Of a DNA stretch of 64,000 bases, positions 36,290 through 49,410 are shown piece by piece. The notes beneath the pieces are model-generated. The model was not told where the DNA came from. It was given only the letters and a program-made list of their open reading frames with translations, and searched no databases. Location of the stretch: NCBI GenBank assembly GCA_035578905.1, contig JAQJVL010001207.1, positions 124,001-188,000 on the forward strand, read 5' to 3'. Each line of letters opens with the position of its first letter. Position 1 is the stretch's first letter. This DNA comes from Stictocephala bisonia. Lineage: Eukaryota > Arthropoda > Insecta > Hemiptera > Membracidae. The translations under genes were made by a program, and so were the position numbers.

Positions 36290-36895
36290 CGGCCCCCTTA
36301 CGTATATTGTTATAGTGTTCCCACAACGGTCTAGTATTCTCAAACGGCCCCCTTACGTATATTGTTATAGTGTTCCCACAACGGTCTAGTATTCTCAAAC
36401 GGCCCCCTTACGTATATTGTTATAGTGTTCCCACAACGGTCTAGTATTCTCAAACGGCCCCCTTACGTATATTGTTATAGTGTTCCCACAACGGTCTAGT
36501 ATTCTCAAACGGTCCCCTTACGTATATTGTTATAGTGTTCCCACAACGGTCTAGTATTCTCAAACGGCCCCTTACTTATATTGTTGTAGTGTTCCCACAA
36601 CGGACTAGTATTCTCAAACGGTCCCCTTACTTATATTGTTGTAGTGTTCCCACAACGGCCCCCTTACGTATATTGTTATAGTGTTCCCACAACGGTCTAG
36701 TATTCTCAAACGGTCTCCTTACTTATATTGTTGTAGTGTTCCCACAACGGCCCCCTTACGTATATTGTTATAGTGTTCCCACAACGGTCTAGTATTCTCA
36801 AACGGCCCCCTTACGTATATTGTTATAGTGTTCCCACAACGGCCCCCTTACGTATATTGTTATAGTGTTCCCACAACGGTCTAGTATTCTCAAAT
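36290..36895. repeat. 55 bp tandem array with 37 bp deletion variants
   Basis: Twelve or so units starting cggcccccttacgtatattg. The period is exactly 55 bp in the first five units (36290, 36345, 36400, 36455, 36510), which are almost identical. Three later units lack the 18 bp tctagtattctcaaacgg and are 37 bp long; the deletion lies between two acgg repeats. A subtype with ttacttatattgttgtagtg precedes two of the three short units. Low divergence indicates recent growth. Confidence 0.96.
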
Positions 36896-37189
36896 AAATT
36901 GTTAATTAACTAATAAATATCTGAAAAATCTGAAAATGATTACCTTGTTCGATTATGTATGTAATGTTTCTTTTCATTATTAGGTTTTAAAAGATTTTTG
37001 TACTAAAGAAAAATATTTTGTTGGTTTTTAACGATTAGCTATAACACTTATATCCTGTGTAATAGTATTTTTTGCAATAGTTTTTCAGTTTAAAATATGT
37101 TTGGTCTACAATACGATGCGTTATAAAAAAATCCTGCCATAGTATTTTACAACGTAACACAATTATTAATTAGTTTTAGGTTGCCTATG

Positions 37190-38395
37190 TAAGCCTAATA
37201 AAGTTATTCTTTGTTAGGTCTCTTCCGTAATATGACAATGCAGTGTTAGATTTCCTACGTAATACGATTGTTCAGTGTTAGATATCCTATGTAATACGAC
37301 TATTCCTAATGAGGTCTCCTACATAATACGATTATTCAGTGTTAGATTTAATACTTAATACGATTATTCCTAGTGAGGTCTCCTACGTAATACGATTGTT
37401 CTGGTTAGATTTCCTATGTAATACGATTATTCCGTGTTAGGTCTCCTAAGTAATATGATTGTTCGGTGTTAGATTTCCTATGTAATATGATTATTGCTAG
37501 TGAGGTCTCCTACGTAATAAGATTGTTCTGGTTAGATTTCCTATGTAATACGATTGTTCAGTGTTAGATTTACTATTTAGTACGATTTAATCGATTGTTA
37601 ATATGATTCCGTGTTAGATTTCCTACGTATAACGATTTTCCAGTGTCAGATTTTCTATGTAATACGAATATTCCTTGTTAGGTCTCCTACATAATACGAT
37701 TGTTCAGTGTTAGATTTCCTATGTGATACCATTATTCCTTGTTAGGTCAACTCCGTAATAATGATTATTCTGTGTTAGATTTACTATTTATTACGATTAT
37801 TCCTTGTTAGGTTTCCTACGTAATACGATTGTCCAGTGTTAAATTTCTTATGTGATACGATTATTCCTTGTTAGGTCAACTCCGTAATAATGATTATTCT
37901 GTGTTAGATTTACTATTTATTACGATTATTCCTTGTTAGGTTTCCTACGTAATACGATTGTCCAGTGTTAGATATCTTATGTGATACGATTATTCCTTGT
38001 TAGGTCTCCTCCGTAATAAAGATTATTCTGTATTAGATTTACTATTTATTACGATTATTCCTTGTTAGGTTTCCTACGTAATACGATTGTCCAGTGTTAG
38101 ATTTCTTATGTGATACGATTATTCCTTGTTAGATCTCCTCCGTAATAATGATTATTCTGTATTAGATTTACTATTTATTACGATTATTCCTTGTTAGGTC
38201 TCCTAGGTAATACGATTGTTAAGTTTTTAATGCCCTATGTAATACGTTTATTCCTTGTTAGATCTCCTTCGTAATACGATTGTTCAGTATTAGATTTCGT
38301 ATGTGATACGATTATTCCTTGCTAGGTCTCCTAAATAATAATGATTATTCTGTGTTATATTTACTATTTAATACGATAGTTCAGTGTGTTAATCA
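37190..38395. repeat. 32 bp tandem array with a 129 bp higher-order unit
   Basis: About 37 units of 32-33 bp with the frame taggtctcctacgtaatacg plus attgttcagtgt. Two main subtypes alternate in the left half (tctcctacgtaat against atttcctatgtaat). From about 37770 four subtypes form a 129 bp block repeated at 37771, 37900, 38029 and 38158. The left part is more divergent than the 129 bp part. Confidence 0.95.
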
Positions 38396-41300
38396 TCATA
38401 GGAAAGTTGATTATTCAGATTTATAATTCATATTTATTACAATTAATTTGTGGTAAATTAATCCTTATTATGTAATAGGACTTATGTTAAAATTATTCCT
38501 AAACTAGCTAGTACGTGTCTCTTCGGACCGTAACATATTTATTAAATTTTCTATTCAATGCGCATCCTACATTTTTGTTTAAAGAGAGGCTGATCCTCTT
38601 TCTTAACCGTATTCTGGCCATTCCTCATATTGACCTGTTGTTGTGATACATAATACGCTTCTTTTGTAACAAACTCCTTATTAACATATTTGCTATTAGT
38701 ATTATCACTTTTTAATTTGCTCAGTTTATTAATCAAAATATTCATATTATTGCTAGTTTTATACTTATCAGCAAGGTCCTTACTATAGGTTTGTTATTCA
38801 AAATAAAAATATTTACTATAAGTTGCTTAATACAAAACCATAATCATACGTTTAAAAAACATATCTTATAGTACTAACACTATACGCCTTGATGCTTTAA
38901 TATCTTGTACTGTTTTGTTGTTTCTGTGGCCTTCTATATTCTAACAGTACTATTTCTACATTTGAAAATTACTCGTAGCAAAGATTCTTGTTGATATAAC
39001 TAAACTAAGGGACTAGTCCATGATCTTGGTCGGGTACTTTCCTATTTTATGGTGATTGGTGAAAGTTTCTTTTAATCATTCAGAAGTTAAAAAGGGCGAA
39101 ACTTTTTTTTAATATTAGCTACTTACAATTATTTTTAAATATACTCGTATATGATATACTTTTAGTGCTAAACCTTTGTTTATTACTCTATTTTGAAAAA
39201 AAAAGTTGTGAATGTTGAATATAACAATGTGTGACCTCAATACTAATCTAATCATTGCTGTTTTTTTTTCAAATTTTTAAAAGTGGTTTTCTAGATTTTT
39301 GTACTATTAACTCTAGCTTAACAATCAAATTTGAGATGTTGGATAGCAATACTATTAAATAACCCACCAAGTATCATAATCGATCGTTTACAGTTCACTT
39401 ACTATTAATGTTATATAAAGGTCTGAATAGTAGTCAGTTTGTCAATATTATGTCATTCTGATCTGTGTTAAGAGCTAGCAAGACAAATATAGGTAAGGAC
39501 TTAGTATTTTGAGCTAACGATCTAATTTTTTGACTTACATAACCGTTCCAGGTTTTTATATTCAATAACACCCGTTTAGATACTAATGATTGCTAACCCA
39601 AAAAATTTTTAAATTGTTTACTATAACAAAAACCAAAATGGCGTGAACCCATATACTCAAACATAACCCATTGCTAATTAAATAGCAATAATATAATTAT
39701 AATGACAGTAACAATGAATAACAACCAAATAATAAATAAGATTCTTGTTGGTTAATATATTTTAATGTCACATTACAATGTTAATGACATTTTTTGCCTT
39801 TTTTATCTTGTGATATTAATAACTTCAAGATATTGTTCATTATTTCATTATATGCTTCTTATCTGTTGTTGTAACTAAATTATATGTATCAAACAAACTA
39901 TTGGAGCTTTAAACTTTACGTACAATTCTTAAAATTCATATTGAATTCAACCTTTTAAAAAAATATTACATATATTGTTCTGAATACTGAATACTTTATT
40001 TTTATCATAAACTTGCTTAGAGTACTTCACCATATTTCAACTGATATTCACGATATAAAATATATTAAAAATGCCAAGTATAAATTTCAAATCTCAATAA
40101 AACTGAAATATCTGCCAGCTATTAATTTTATATGTACACCCTTAAACATTATAGTAAATCTCTTGAAGTAAGTTTATACATCGACATATCTCACCGTAAT
40201 ATAAATATAGTCCCTTCGGGTACTTACGGTATATATAGTGCTACTTAATGGATGTGCTTTGACTGCCCCGCAGAGAAATAAATCTTTCATGGCAGTAAGT
40301 TCACAAACAACAAAAGAAGGCTATTTACTTTATTCTTTTTTTTTTCTTTACGAAATATATATCCAAGTCACAATGACACTACTGTTAAATTTCATTGTTA
40401 ACATTAATATAAATGTAAATTTCATCGTTCAAAAGTGTTTAATTTTCTTTAAGTCAAATGATTGTGTCAAATATAGATGTTTGTGTCTCTACAATTTAAT
40501 CACCAGACAACGTACCATTTAGTTTTCAAACCATACATATTTTAGTGCTTTTTATATAAAACACCTCAAAATAAAAACGTTAAACTTGATAAATGTGTAA
40601 AATTATCCCCCACATTATTATTGACAGATTATTATTTAGTAAATAATATGTGCTATGTTTCCTACTCACATACAGTATTTATAAGGTTTCATTTGTATTT
40701 TAGACATATTTGTCTATTAAACACCTAAATCATACAGGCTAATAGGCCATAGTAAATTATTGAACAGTACATATCATAATAATACTTTCTGATCGTCGTA
40801 CAAGACTTGTTAAGACATAGGCCAAGTAAGTAAGTATTTAAATTATGGCACTTATAATAGAGGTGAAAGGGAGAACTGCTAAGTCTAGGTAGACTTAGGT
40901 AGACTTAGAGGTAAGACTTAGGTTGTGTTTGCTGATTAAGTGTACTCATGTATATGACTATAATTGGCTTCATTAAAATAATATGAATGAAAACAGTTTC
41001 GTATAAAATTAAAAAGCAAAGTTTATATTAAATTAGAGTTCGTATCTTAAGCTTTTCTCAAAAAGAAATTCAAAAATAGAAAGTACGCTACTAGTATAAT
41101 TTATAAAATTATAGTCTTTTTAATAATCACATGTACAAATTAATTTAAACACATCCGATAGTTTCTGAGTCAAAATAAAATGGGGCATACACTATTTAAA
41201 ACTTTATTAATATTTAAACTTAATTAAGATAATTATTCACTTCTTAAAATGTAAATAGTATATAGGTTTTGCGTTGAACACCTTTATCTTAGAAATCTGT

Positions 41301-42291
41301 GATTATATTTAATATGTGACTATTATATTTTTTTACGTAGCGATTCATGTGGAGAATATCTGACTAATGAATCAAGGATATAACATTTTTAAGCATGTTT
41401 TAGAACATGTGACCCAATGTTTAGGTTCGATATCATTAGACACAACAATTTTCTTAGAATGCTGACACACTCAGCTAGTACGTGCTACATTCTCTAGCCA
41501 TCATATGTTTATGCAGCCTGGTTGTACTGTTTGAGTTTTTTTTTTTTTTTTTTAATCAAAATTTTTAATAGCTTTTCTTGGTTTAGCTTAGTGATAGATT
41601 ACTGTAAACTAATAATCTAGTAATCTACAACCATGTTTTATTTTTGTGGTCAAGAATAACATAGAATTTTAAAATGACATTACAGTATTAAATTGTGCCA
41701 ACTTTTCTTACTAACATATCGTGTGAAAACAAACTGTTTTTAATTTTAAATTCAGTTGTTTGAATTACCCATTATTAAAACTATGTCGACATATAGATAT
41801 GTAAAAATATAATTTGCTTTACTTAATTAACTTGAAAATTCTCATTACAGTAATGGCCGGAAATAAAAACATGACGAATATTTTAATTTTAAATTCTGGT
41901 CGTCAGATAATTTTTACTAAACTTGATTTCCTTATTTTACTATTTATAATGGTGAGTTTAAACCATTCTAATTAATTATTTTTCTCTATACATATTTTTG
42001 ACTAAATTAAGCCTGTCAAGTTATATATAATATTTAGTGTATTTAATTTAACATCCCCTAAGTGGTAAATAATTCCAAACTTCATTTTGTAGACATATTT
42101 ATTATAATGTAGGCCTATACAGAGATAGCATGACCAAGCAAATACTTTTGTAAGACAAACAGATTAAACTTGATCCATTATAGTTACATCAGACTATTAC
42201 TAATCTTGCTGTGTAGAAATACGATTATATGGTTTTATAAAGCTGTAGAATAATTTATAAAATACAAACCATGAGACACAGGAAAGAAAAT
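38396..42291. other. Long AT-rich stretch without a recognisable gene
   Basis: Nearly 4 kb without a supported gene or repeat. A 64-codon minus frame at 38551-38745 and a 94-codon plus frame at 40238-40522 lack motifs. The latter is dominated by F, I, N, L, as expected of chance AT-rich frames. Confidence 0.45.
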
Positions 42292-42377
42292 TGAACTGAG
42301 TCATGTATATTAACTCAGCAAATATAGAGATTAGTTTATGATCTCATAATCCTACAACACAACAGTTAAATAACAAC
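42292..42377 (+). repeat. Repeat F, copy 1
   Basis: Matches 49876-49960: gagtcatgtatattaactca, then gagattagtttatgatctca, then cacaacagttaaataacaa. About 85 bp, roughly four of five bases the same by eye. Unknown class. Confidence 0.6.
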
Positions 42378-42649
42378 TACTTCCACGTGATTGTGATAGT
42401 TTAGAAGTCACAGTTTAGATGTTGGATTAGCTTACGTCAAGAAATAAGAGGAGCTTTGTTGCAGGGGTAGTTGGATAATTCTACATTCTGCTAATCAAGT
42501 TTTTCTTTTTTACTCAACATTTTTGTGTGAGTGTTGATCTTTTAAGACATCAGACAACTGTGTTTGTAAATTTGGATATTTCATTAATTTTTCTATTTAT
42601 GTAAACAAACAGGCTTGCTTAACAGCTGTGGTCGCTGCGGAGGGGGGCA

Positions 42650-42975
42650 TCAGCTGTCGTTGCCATAGAGTAAGATTTGATACTCTTTACACATCCAAAT
42701 GTACAATAGTTCTTAAGATTATTAATACCACTTCTATTGTTAACTAGTTAAGTTTTAATACCCACCATCTGCCACTACTATACACACTGATATGTATTGT
42801 TTTCATTACTGTATATTCTTTAATATTATACTGTTTTTTTTTTTTTATTTCTAAATGTAATGTATAAAATATGTAATTTATGGATCCTGCTGATAAGTGA
42901 GTTCTCACTTAGCAGGGCCACTGCATGTAATATTTCTCGAATAAAGATATTCTATTCTATTCTATTCTATTCTAA
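42650..42975 (+). mobile_element. LINE 3' UTR with terminal hairpin and pentanucleotide tail
   Basis: No protein remnant is left. The end is diagnostic: a stem-loop at 42886-42916 (cctgc ... taagtgag, loop, ctcactta ... gcagg), then cgaataaagatattctattc and a (TCTAT)n tail up to about 42974. The same layout of hairpin, AATAAAG and pentamer tail closes the LINE at 60.1-61.06 kb. The 5' boundary is uncertain. Confidence 0.6.
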
Positions 42976-43293
42976 AGCATAAATCCGATTAGAGTTACTC
43001 ATATTTCCAAGTTCACTTTTTGCTAAAAAAATGTGAAACCTAAATAATGTTTTAGCTTTCACTTTTCAACAAACCAAAGTCCAAATCCTATAAAATAACC
43101 CTGGTTTATAATCGAATCTCTTCCAAAGACAAGACTACAGTTCTAAATATTGCAAAATGTAAAAACGTAAATTTCTAAGAGTATGATTTTCAACCAAAAT
43201 ATTTCATACTTAGGGCAAAACTACTGCAAAATTGTTTACATTGCATAGATCCTTGAATTTTTAATTCAAAGCTTTTAGAATTCAGTTTACATT

Positions 43294-43322
43294 GCATTCA
43301 CCCACTCATACACGTGCAGAGA
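43294..43322. repeat. 36 bp minisatellite family, single unit
   Basis: cattcacccactcatacacg plus tgcagagat is one degenerate unit of the dispersed family. Confidence 0.5.
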
Positions 43323-43709
43323 TATATGAAGACACGTAGGCTACAGACATAGCCACCTGCTAAAATATGGATTTGGGTTATTAATGTTAGATAGGCTAAA
43401 TATTGTAAAACTATTTGTTATTATATGGCAAACATTTTATGAGTGTCATAATATTTCAACTACAACTAAGTATTGGTCTGCCAATAGATGTCTTTATTTA
43501 CGTAAATTTAAATTATACACATTTGGTATATTTATGGTTGCGCTTCCACTAATCTGCGTAGTGTTATTGTACCCAGAAAGTAAATGAATCATAGTTATCT
43601 ACAGGTGGTGCTCAGAAATTTGGACTCATTGTGATATGGAATTCCCTACATTAGTTACCACAACAAAAAATATGTGACCAAGAATATTCGTAGAAATCTC
43701 GAAATAGAC

Positions 43710-43835
43710 AACAAAAGTGGCCGAATCCTGGTAAAACTGGTTTGAGCCGGAAACAGCCTTGGACACGATTGCGGTCATAGCAGATGTTGCCGTTTGATAG
43801 TGGATAGAAAACCGGCCAGTAATTTTGGTAATTAA
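43710..43835 (+). repeat. Repeat E, copy 1
   Basis: Matches 53265-53395: ggtaaaactggtttgagccg, ttgccgtttgatagtggata and gccagtaattttggtaatt correspond to segments of the second copy in the same order. Unknown class, no coding capacity. Confidence 0.55.
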
Positions 43836-44842
43836 AATTGTTTCAGCCAAGAGCTCTTGGTTGAGAAGGATAAGCTATTCACGATTAATTATTGTCACGA
43901 ACGTATCGCATCAACATTCACAAGCCAGGCAAAGATCACTGAGTGTGAGGCAAGTTGTCCAGATACATCTTGATCTCTCTACACTACTATTGATCCTATT
44001 AATTGTTTATTATTAATTATCAATTTCATAATAATAATGAATTTATGTATTTGCGTAAACAGATACGATTTGAATATTGAGGTATTCTAAGATAGCAAAA
44101 TCTTGTTGACTAAAGAAAAATAAAAAAGCCAATTTGCGCAAATCCGTTACGAGGTTTTATCTCAGATTTACAAAGAAACACGAGTTAACGTTTTGCATAA
44201 CGACGTTGTTATCTTACCAAGTACAAAACAAAATATATTGTTTGTCAAGTTTAATAACAACGTCCATGTTAACTCGTTATTACAATAATAAACTTGTATC
44301 CTTATTATCATGATTATAAACTTATTCATCAAATCAAGTTTATTAATAATATACTACTAAACTTATTTTTGTTCAATATAGAAGAAAATAAAATATTTAC
44401 CAAACTATTGTTAAATTCTCTTTACATTGTTGTTTTATTGTATTGTGATGGACATCGAAAATAAGGTTAGTTAATTTTAGTATTTCCCATTCGATTAGAT
44501 AGCGTGTAATTATAATTTAGAAGATGACATTAGCCATGTTCAAATATAATTGATTCACTAATTTCACACTTATGAACTTTTATATTATTTATCTGTACTT
44601 TACGAATTATTTATGTGCAGATTCATAAATATGTATTTTCCTAAATGAATGAGCTATTTATAGCCTCCTAGGAGACAGGACCACATTTTTCACACTGTCT
44701 ACTATCGGTGTAAACAAAAAAATAAATTATACCTAATAGTTTTTGTGTTACGATTTCAAAACGTTTTTAGCTACTAAGCTCATATTTTTAGATGTGATAT
44801 TCTTTATTTCGCATTCACTTTGCTGTTTCTTGGTGTAATATA
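43836..44842. other. AT-rich stretch without a recognisable gene
   Basis: No supported feature. Short open frames near 43825-44016 are chance-like. Confidence 0.45.
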
Positions 44843-44955
44843 GTGGGGGTATGAGTACGTTTATGGGTGGGTGGGAAAGAGTGTTATCACCACTTCAGGA
44901 TTACGTTTAAGGGCGGTTCATTACTACCGTTCGTGTGTGGGTGGGTGCGGGTTGA
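44843..44955. repeat. 36 bp minisatellite family, degenerate
   Basis: About three units in the G-rich orientation: gtacgtttatgggtgggtgg, ggttcattactaccgttcgt, gtgtgggtgggtgcgggtt. Confidence 0.7.
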
Positions 44956-46274
44956 GCTGCTCCCTTGTTATTTTTAGCTATGTATTTTTAAATTACTGTA
45001 TTAAGTATGCATTTTACTGAACACACCTCCAAAAATGTATAGTGAGAATAAAATCGCAAGCTCGGCCTCATAAAATATTTCAAGATAAAACTCATCACTT
45101 AAGTGGAATATCTTATTGTATTTGGGAATATAGTAACATTATAACAGCCTAGGTACCGCTATATCACTTTGTGCTTATGACAGTTTCACTAAATCACTCC
45201 AGCATAAACATAACATGAATACTTCATATGTGTATTAACTAATCTGGAATAATCAAATTGGCGATGAAGGATTTTCGGTGTTGATACTCCCAACAAATTA
45301 GTCTTTCTAAAAATTCGATTTAGGGAATACTTATACTACATCAACTATTATTAAATATTGTTTTATATACACCAATTGTATGTAAATAATATAAAAAAAT
45401 TTTACTATTTGTAAAATCTGTATTTGATTTCAATAAATATACTGTAAAATGGTCAGTAAACAAATCTTGGTAGAGTTGGAGAAAAAGAGATTTTCGTAAT
45501 TTATAAAACACAAAGAAAAAAAACTCTTGTTGGAAAAGGAAATTTTTATTGTTTTCATATAGATCGGTGAGTACACGTTTAAAATCTAACAAAAGTATTT
45601 CTAGGTGAGTGAAACAATAAATCTACAGAAGAAAAACATAACTCCAAAAGAAACACTAAAAGTTATGAAAACCATTGTGCAACATAAGATAATCGTGAAT
45701 TATTGAGTTTAAATTACTCTTAATAACAAAACAACATGACTGCCAGATTTTGTAGTTACTAAAGTTCGTGTGACGACAAACAGGTTTAAAGCGGAGTGTA
45801 AAAAAAATGTTGTTTGCTTATGCAAATGGTGTTTGCTGGCTGCAATTATTAACTCGCTATCCTTAACTAATAATATGGTTCAGGAACATACAATGCCTTT
45901 TAAGGACTAGTTGAACAATCCTGTTTAATCATAAAAAAAATAAAAAATATGACATTACAACTGATTTTTCAGTGTCATAATTATATATTTCAATATGTTT
46001 CGAATAGTTTTTATTAAAAGACAAAAGAAAATGCAAGTGACAAAGAAAACATCTTTGATTACGTGGCAGCTTGGAGACTATGAAGTTAGGCCCTTAATGT
46101 CAGTTCTATATTCCTACAATCCTATCATCTCTGAAAAGAATAAGGGAAGAAATGTCGTCGTTGAATGTTTTGTTCTAATTTCCTTTTGGCCATGATTCTG
46201 TAAACGATCAGTTACCATTAGTCGGACAAATTATATTTTAGGCTTTTCAAATACAATTTGTACCATCGTAGAAA
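44956..46274. other. AT-rich stretch without a recognisable gene
   Basis: No supported feature. An 83-codon minus frame at 45341-45592 is F/L/N/K-rich without motifs. A 66-codon plus frame at 45995-46195 is unremarkable. Confidence 0.45.
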
Positions 46275-46706
46275 CATAAATTTGATCGTACTTGTCGATT
46301 GTAGAATCTAACGTCGATCATACTTATCGATTGTAGGTATATAACGTGGATTGTACTTGTCGGTTGTATATACATAACGTCGATCGTACTTGTCGATTGT
46401 TGAAACATAACGTCCGTTATATTTGTCGATTGTTGATACATAACATCCATCGTACTTATCGATTGTTCATACATAACTTCCATCATACTTGTCGATTGTA
46501 GAAACATAACGTCCATCATATTTGTCGATTGTTCATACATAACGTCTATCGTACTTGTCGATTGTTCATACATAACGTCCGTCGTATTTTTCGATTGTAG
46601 AAACATAACGTCCGTCGTACTTGTCAATTGTTCGTACATAACGTCCATCGTACTTGTCGATTGTAGAAACATAGGGTCCATCGTACTTATCGATTGTTGA
46701 TACATA
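46275..46706. repeat. 33 bp tandem array, open on the minus strand
   Basis: Thirteen units of 33 bp built on cgtacttgtcgattgtagaa plus acataacgtccat. The unit is 11 codons long. One minus-strand frame is open throughout (152 codons, period MYEQSTSTMDV). Another minus-strand frame reads TIDKYDGRYV repeatedly but has TGA in several units. I annotate it as a repeat. Whether it descends from a coding repeat is discussed as a finding. Confidence 0.9.
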
Positions 46707-48774
46707 ACGTTAGCTTTAAAGTCTGGAATTGATTAAATCCCATATTAATCTATTTTAACGTGTGAACATATGCTGGTTTCACATTGTTACATATTTGTTT
46801 TAAATTAACTGTTTGTTGTTAAATATTTCTGTACAGACATCTTAACAAATAGAATAATGAAATTATATAATGAGCATTTGGTCATATCAACTACGATATG
46901 TTGTATATTTTAAAATTATAGCCTACTTATAGGGGTTTAAATATTCTTAATTATAAGCATTGGTAGAATTGTAGTTCAAACTGAAACTTCTTTTCTTTGG
47001 AATATTTTGTGGAAATCTGATTTCAAAAGACTCGTGCATTACAATATAACAAATGCTAAAAGTTTTAAAATGCTCAATCCACGAATGCAAATAGTTCAGT
47101 TGGTAGGCTGTATGATATTGAAGTCACAAAATTACTGTAAACTATAACAATATTATAAAGAATGTAAATCTCATTTGGTGTATGAACTGAGTTAACACAA
47201 TTTCTATCATAGATTCAAGTTCTACATTATTGAGGGGTACAAACCTGTTTTGGATTGTTGAAAACTGTACGTACCATTAATTTTGAATGTTGTCAGTTTT
47301 ATTAACTAATAGTGTATAAAACAGAAACTAGTCTCGGCAATGATTAAAATTTATTTTGACACCAAATATTGAAAGCGACTTTTCTATAAATTACCATTAA
47401 CTATAATTAGAAAGAAAGAAAATAAAATTACCATTTAACCACACCTTAAACCAACATAGCCAAAAACTAACATACTTCAACAGAAATTAAATTTTGATTA
47501 TTAGAGAGGAATTAATTCTAAACTAACCTGTGTTCGTAGAGATAACATAACTATTAACATTAGGTATAGATCCTGTAAGTAAACTATCAAACCTTAATGT
47601 TATAAATACATACACATACTTTGGACATAATTAAGGTGCCTGCAAATGTATTAACTTTTTAACTTTTAAACAATGCATAAAAACGAAGTGAAGTAAACAT
47701 AAATTCAAATAGGCCTATAGAAATTAGAGTGACATGAAAGGACTTAATTCAACTAAAGAAGATCAAATTGGACGATTCAATAAAACAAAACAATAACAAC
47801 CATTCTAATTCTAAATGACAACGAAATAATATTTACAAATAAGGTAAATAAATAACAATAGCATTACATGAGTTTGATATAAATGGTGGAAATCCCTAAA
47901 CCGTATTTACAATGGCTTGGGATTATTTCTGGATGATTCCAGTTGGATTGCTCTGGGTGCATTCGAGATTCCGACCCCGGATTGTCGGATATTACTCTTC
48001 TCTGTCAATGTCACTTAGGGAACCATGCAGGAAACCAGTTCTTTCGAGTTTCTATTTGCTCAATTAATCGATGCATTCGGCTCTAACATTTATGAAATTG
48101 TTTGTTGCCTTGACAAAGATGACTACCCTAATTATCTCGAATATTCACGACATTTGACCCTAATAAGAACATATCGTGAGAACGTTGGACTGTATTCTAT
48201 AGGACCGTAGTATGAGGCTAACAGTTGTTATTTCTACAGTAAATAATAATTTACTTGTAAAAACCAAAGTTTATTAATGTTAGTATTACTACCAATATTT
48301 CTTTGTTTTGTCATTACTCTAAATTGCAGTTATGACCTACAATATGTATAATTTGTTCTAACGATGTTCTTAATCAATTATACATCTTTTAGTTATAATC
48401 GAAATGAAGACATTTGATAAAAATTTTCTCTAAATTATTACTAATCAATAAAAATTCACCTTTTTGTCTTTGTTTTTCGCTTCATAAGAATAACTTAAAA
48501 GGACTAACATTGGGATTAAATGTTTATGACGCTTGAGACTATTTGATAATAATTTACAACAGAATTTTAGATTATTTTCTATTTTTTCTCTTTATAGAAT
48601 TTTAAAATTTGCAAACGGCACTTATATTTAAACTTTATTTCTAGTTTCAACAGTATTTTTTTGAAATGTCAGAATTCAATCTTTGGAAGTTTTTACACAC
48701 AGTTATGTGCATTATTTAGTCAAAATAGTATCCAAAATGTCAAAAAGGGTTGGAAAAGTGTCGGGAAAGAAATG
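46707..48774. other. AT-rich stretch without a recognisable gene
   Basis: No supported gene. Around 47905-48210 composition is less AT-rich, with a 61-codon frame (48025-48210) that lacks motifs. Confidence 0.45.
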
Positions 48775-48855
48775 TGGGTAGTTGGTATTGTCCCGTTACT
48801 GTACGTGTCTAGTTGGGTGGGGAGGGCTGTTACCACTGTAAGTATCTAGGTGAGT
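48775..48855. repeat. 36 bp minisatellite family, two degenerate units
   Basis: tgtgggtagttggtattgtc, then gtacgtgtctagttgggtgg, then gctgttaccactgtaagtat, in the G-rich orientation. Confidence 0.6.
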
Positions 48856-48919
48856 TATTGTGGTAAAGGTCCTTATTAAGTTTCTGTTTTTCTAAATAAA
48901 AAATGAGAATAACTAATAA

Positions 48920-49045
48920 ACATAAAGCTTAGCGTGGAATCTGGGCCAGATTGTAACCGATATTCAGCTGATAAGTCGTATCTAATAATTTGTCTTCAGG
49001 ATAAAATCATCACTCAACATAGACATATAAAGCTTGTCCAATAAC
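48920..49045 (-). repeat. SINE-A fragment, diverged
   Basis: On the minus strand the segment corresponds to the part of SINE-A from the gtccatgttgggtg region to attccacgtaaagct. Plus-strand landmarks are aagcttagcgtggaatctgg, gatattcagctgataagtcg and cactcaacatagacatata. It lies just left of MITE-B copy 2. Confidence 0.5.
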
Positions 49046-49090
49046 TTAACCCTAAATATTAAGCATTAACTAAAAACCGTGTCTGGGATC

Positions 49091-49410
49091 TTTTCCATTA
49101 ATTCACCTACCACTTTTTTTGTTTCCATTAACTCTCTACCACTTGATTAATATTCTCTATTGCTCTAAAAACTGCTCCCCAATCTTTTTTACGTCCACTG
49201 TGGTATTCCTTGTCAGCTAGGAATCCGATGTAGCTGGCCTTATCTTACAGATTTCCTAGAACTTACGCACGAGGAGCGCAATCAACTTTAGTAGCCCCCT
49301 AACTTAACATAACCTAACCTAACCTAGCCTAATCTAACCGTAAATTCGATAAAGGATTTGTGGTCGTGAAGTAACGGAAAAAAGTAGTGGTAGTGAATTA
49401 AAGTAAAAGG
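49091..49410 (-). mobile_element. MITE-B copy 2
   Basis: The left end ttttccattaattcacctac and the right end tagtgaattaaagtaaaagg are inverted relative to each other. A second internal copy of the terminus (gtttccattaactctctacc) lies next to the left end, mirroring copy 1. The interior carries the longest TTAGG-like run of the family on the minus strand (cataacctaacctaacctag, about 49310-49330). Confidence 0.85.

Noticed and set aside
40238..40522. 94-codon open frame as a small gene
   Set aside because: F/I/N/L-rich composition as expected of chance frames in AT-rich DNA, with no motif, signal peptide or neighbouring support.
43384..43587. 67-codon open frame ending in a hydrophobic segment (FGIFMVALPLICVVLLYP)
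   Set aside because: It could suggest a membrane helix, but the rest has no recognisable features and no supporting exon signals were found nearby.
46247..46705. 152-codon minus-strand open frame
   Set aside because: It coincides with the 33 bp tandem array, and other minus-strand frames are also largely open. Annotated as repeat, with the possible coding ancestry kept as a low-confidence finding.
49304..49340. Interstitial telomere (TTAGG)n
   Set aside because: The run is short, imperfect and located at a fixed place inside MITE-B, with counterparts in three other copies.
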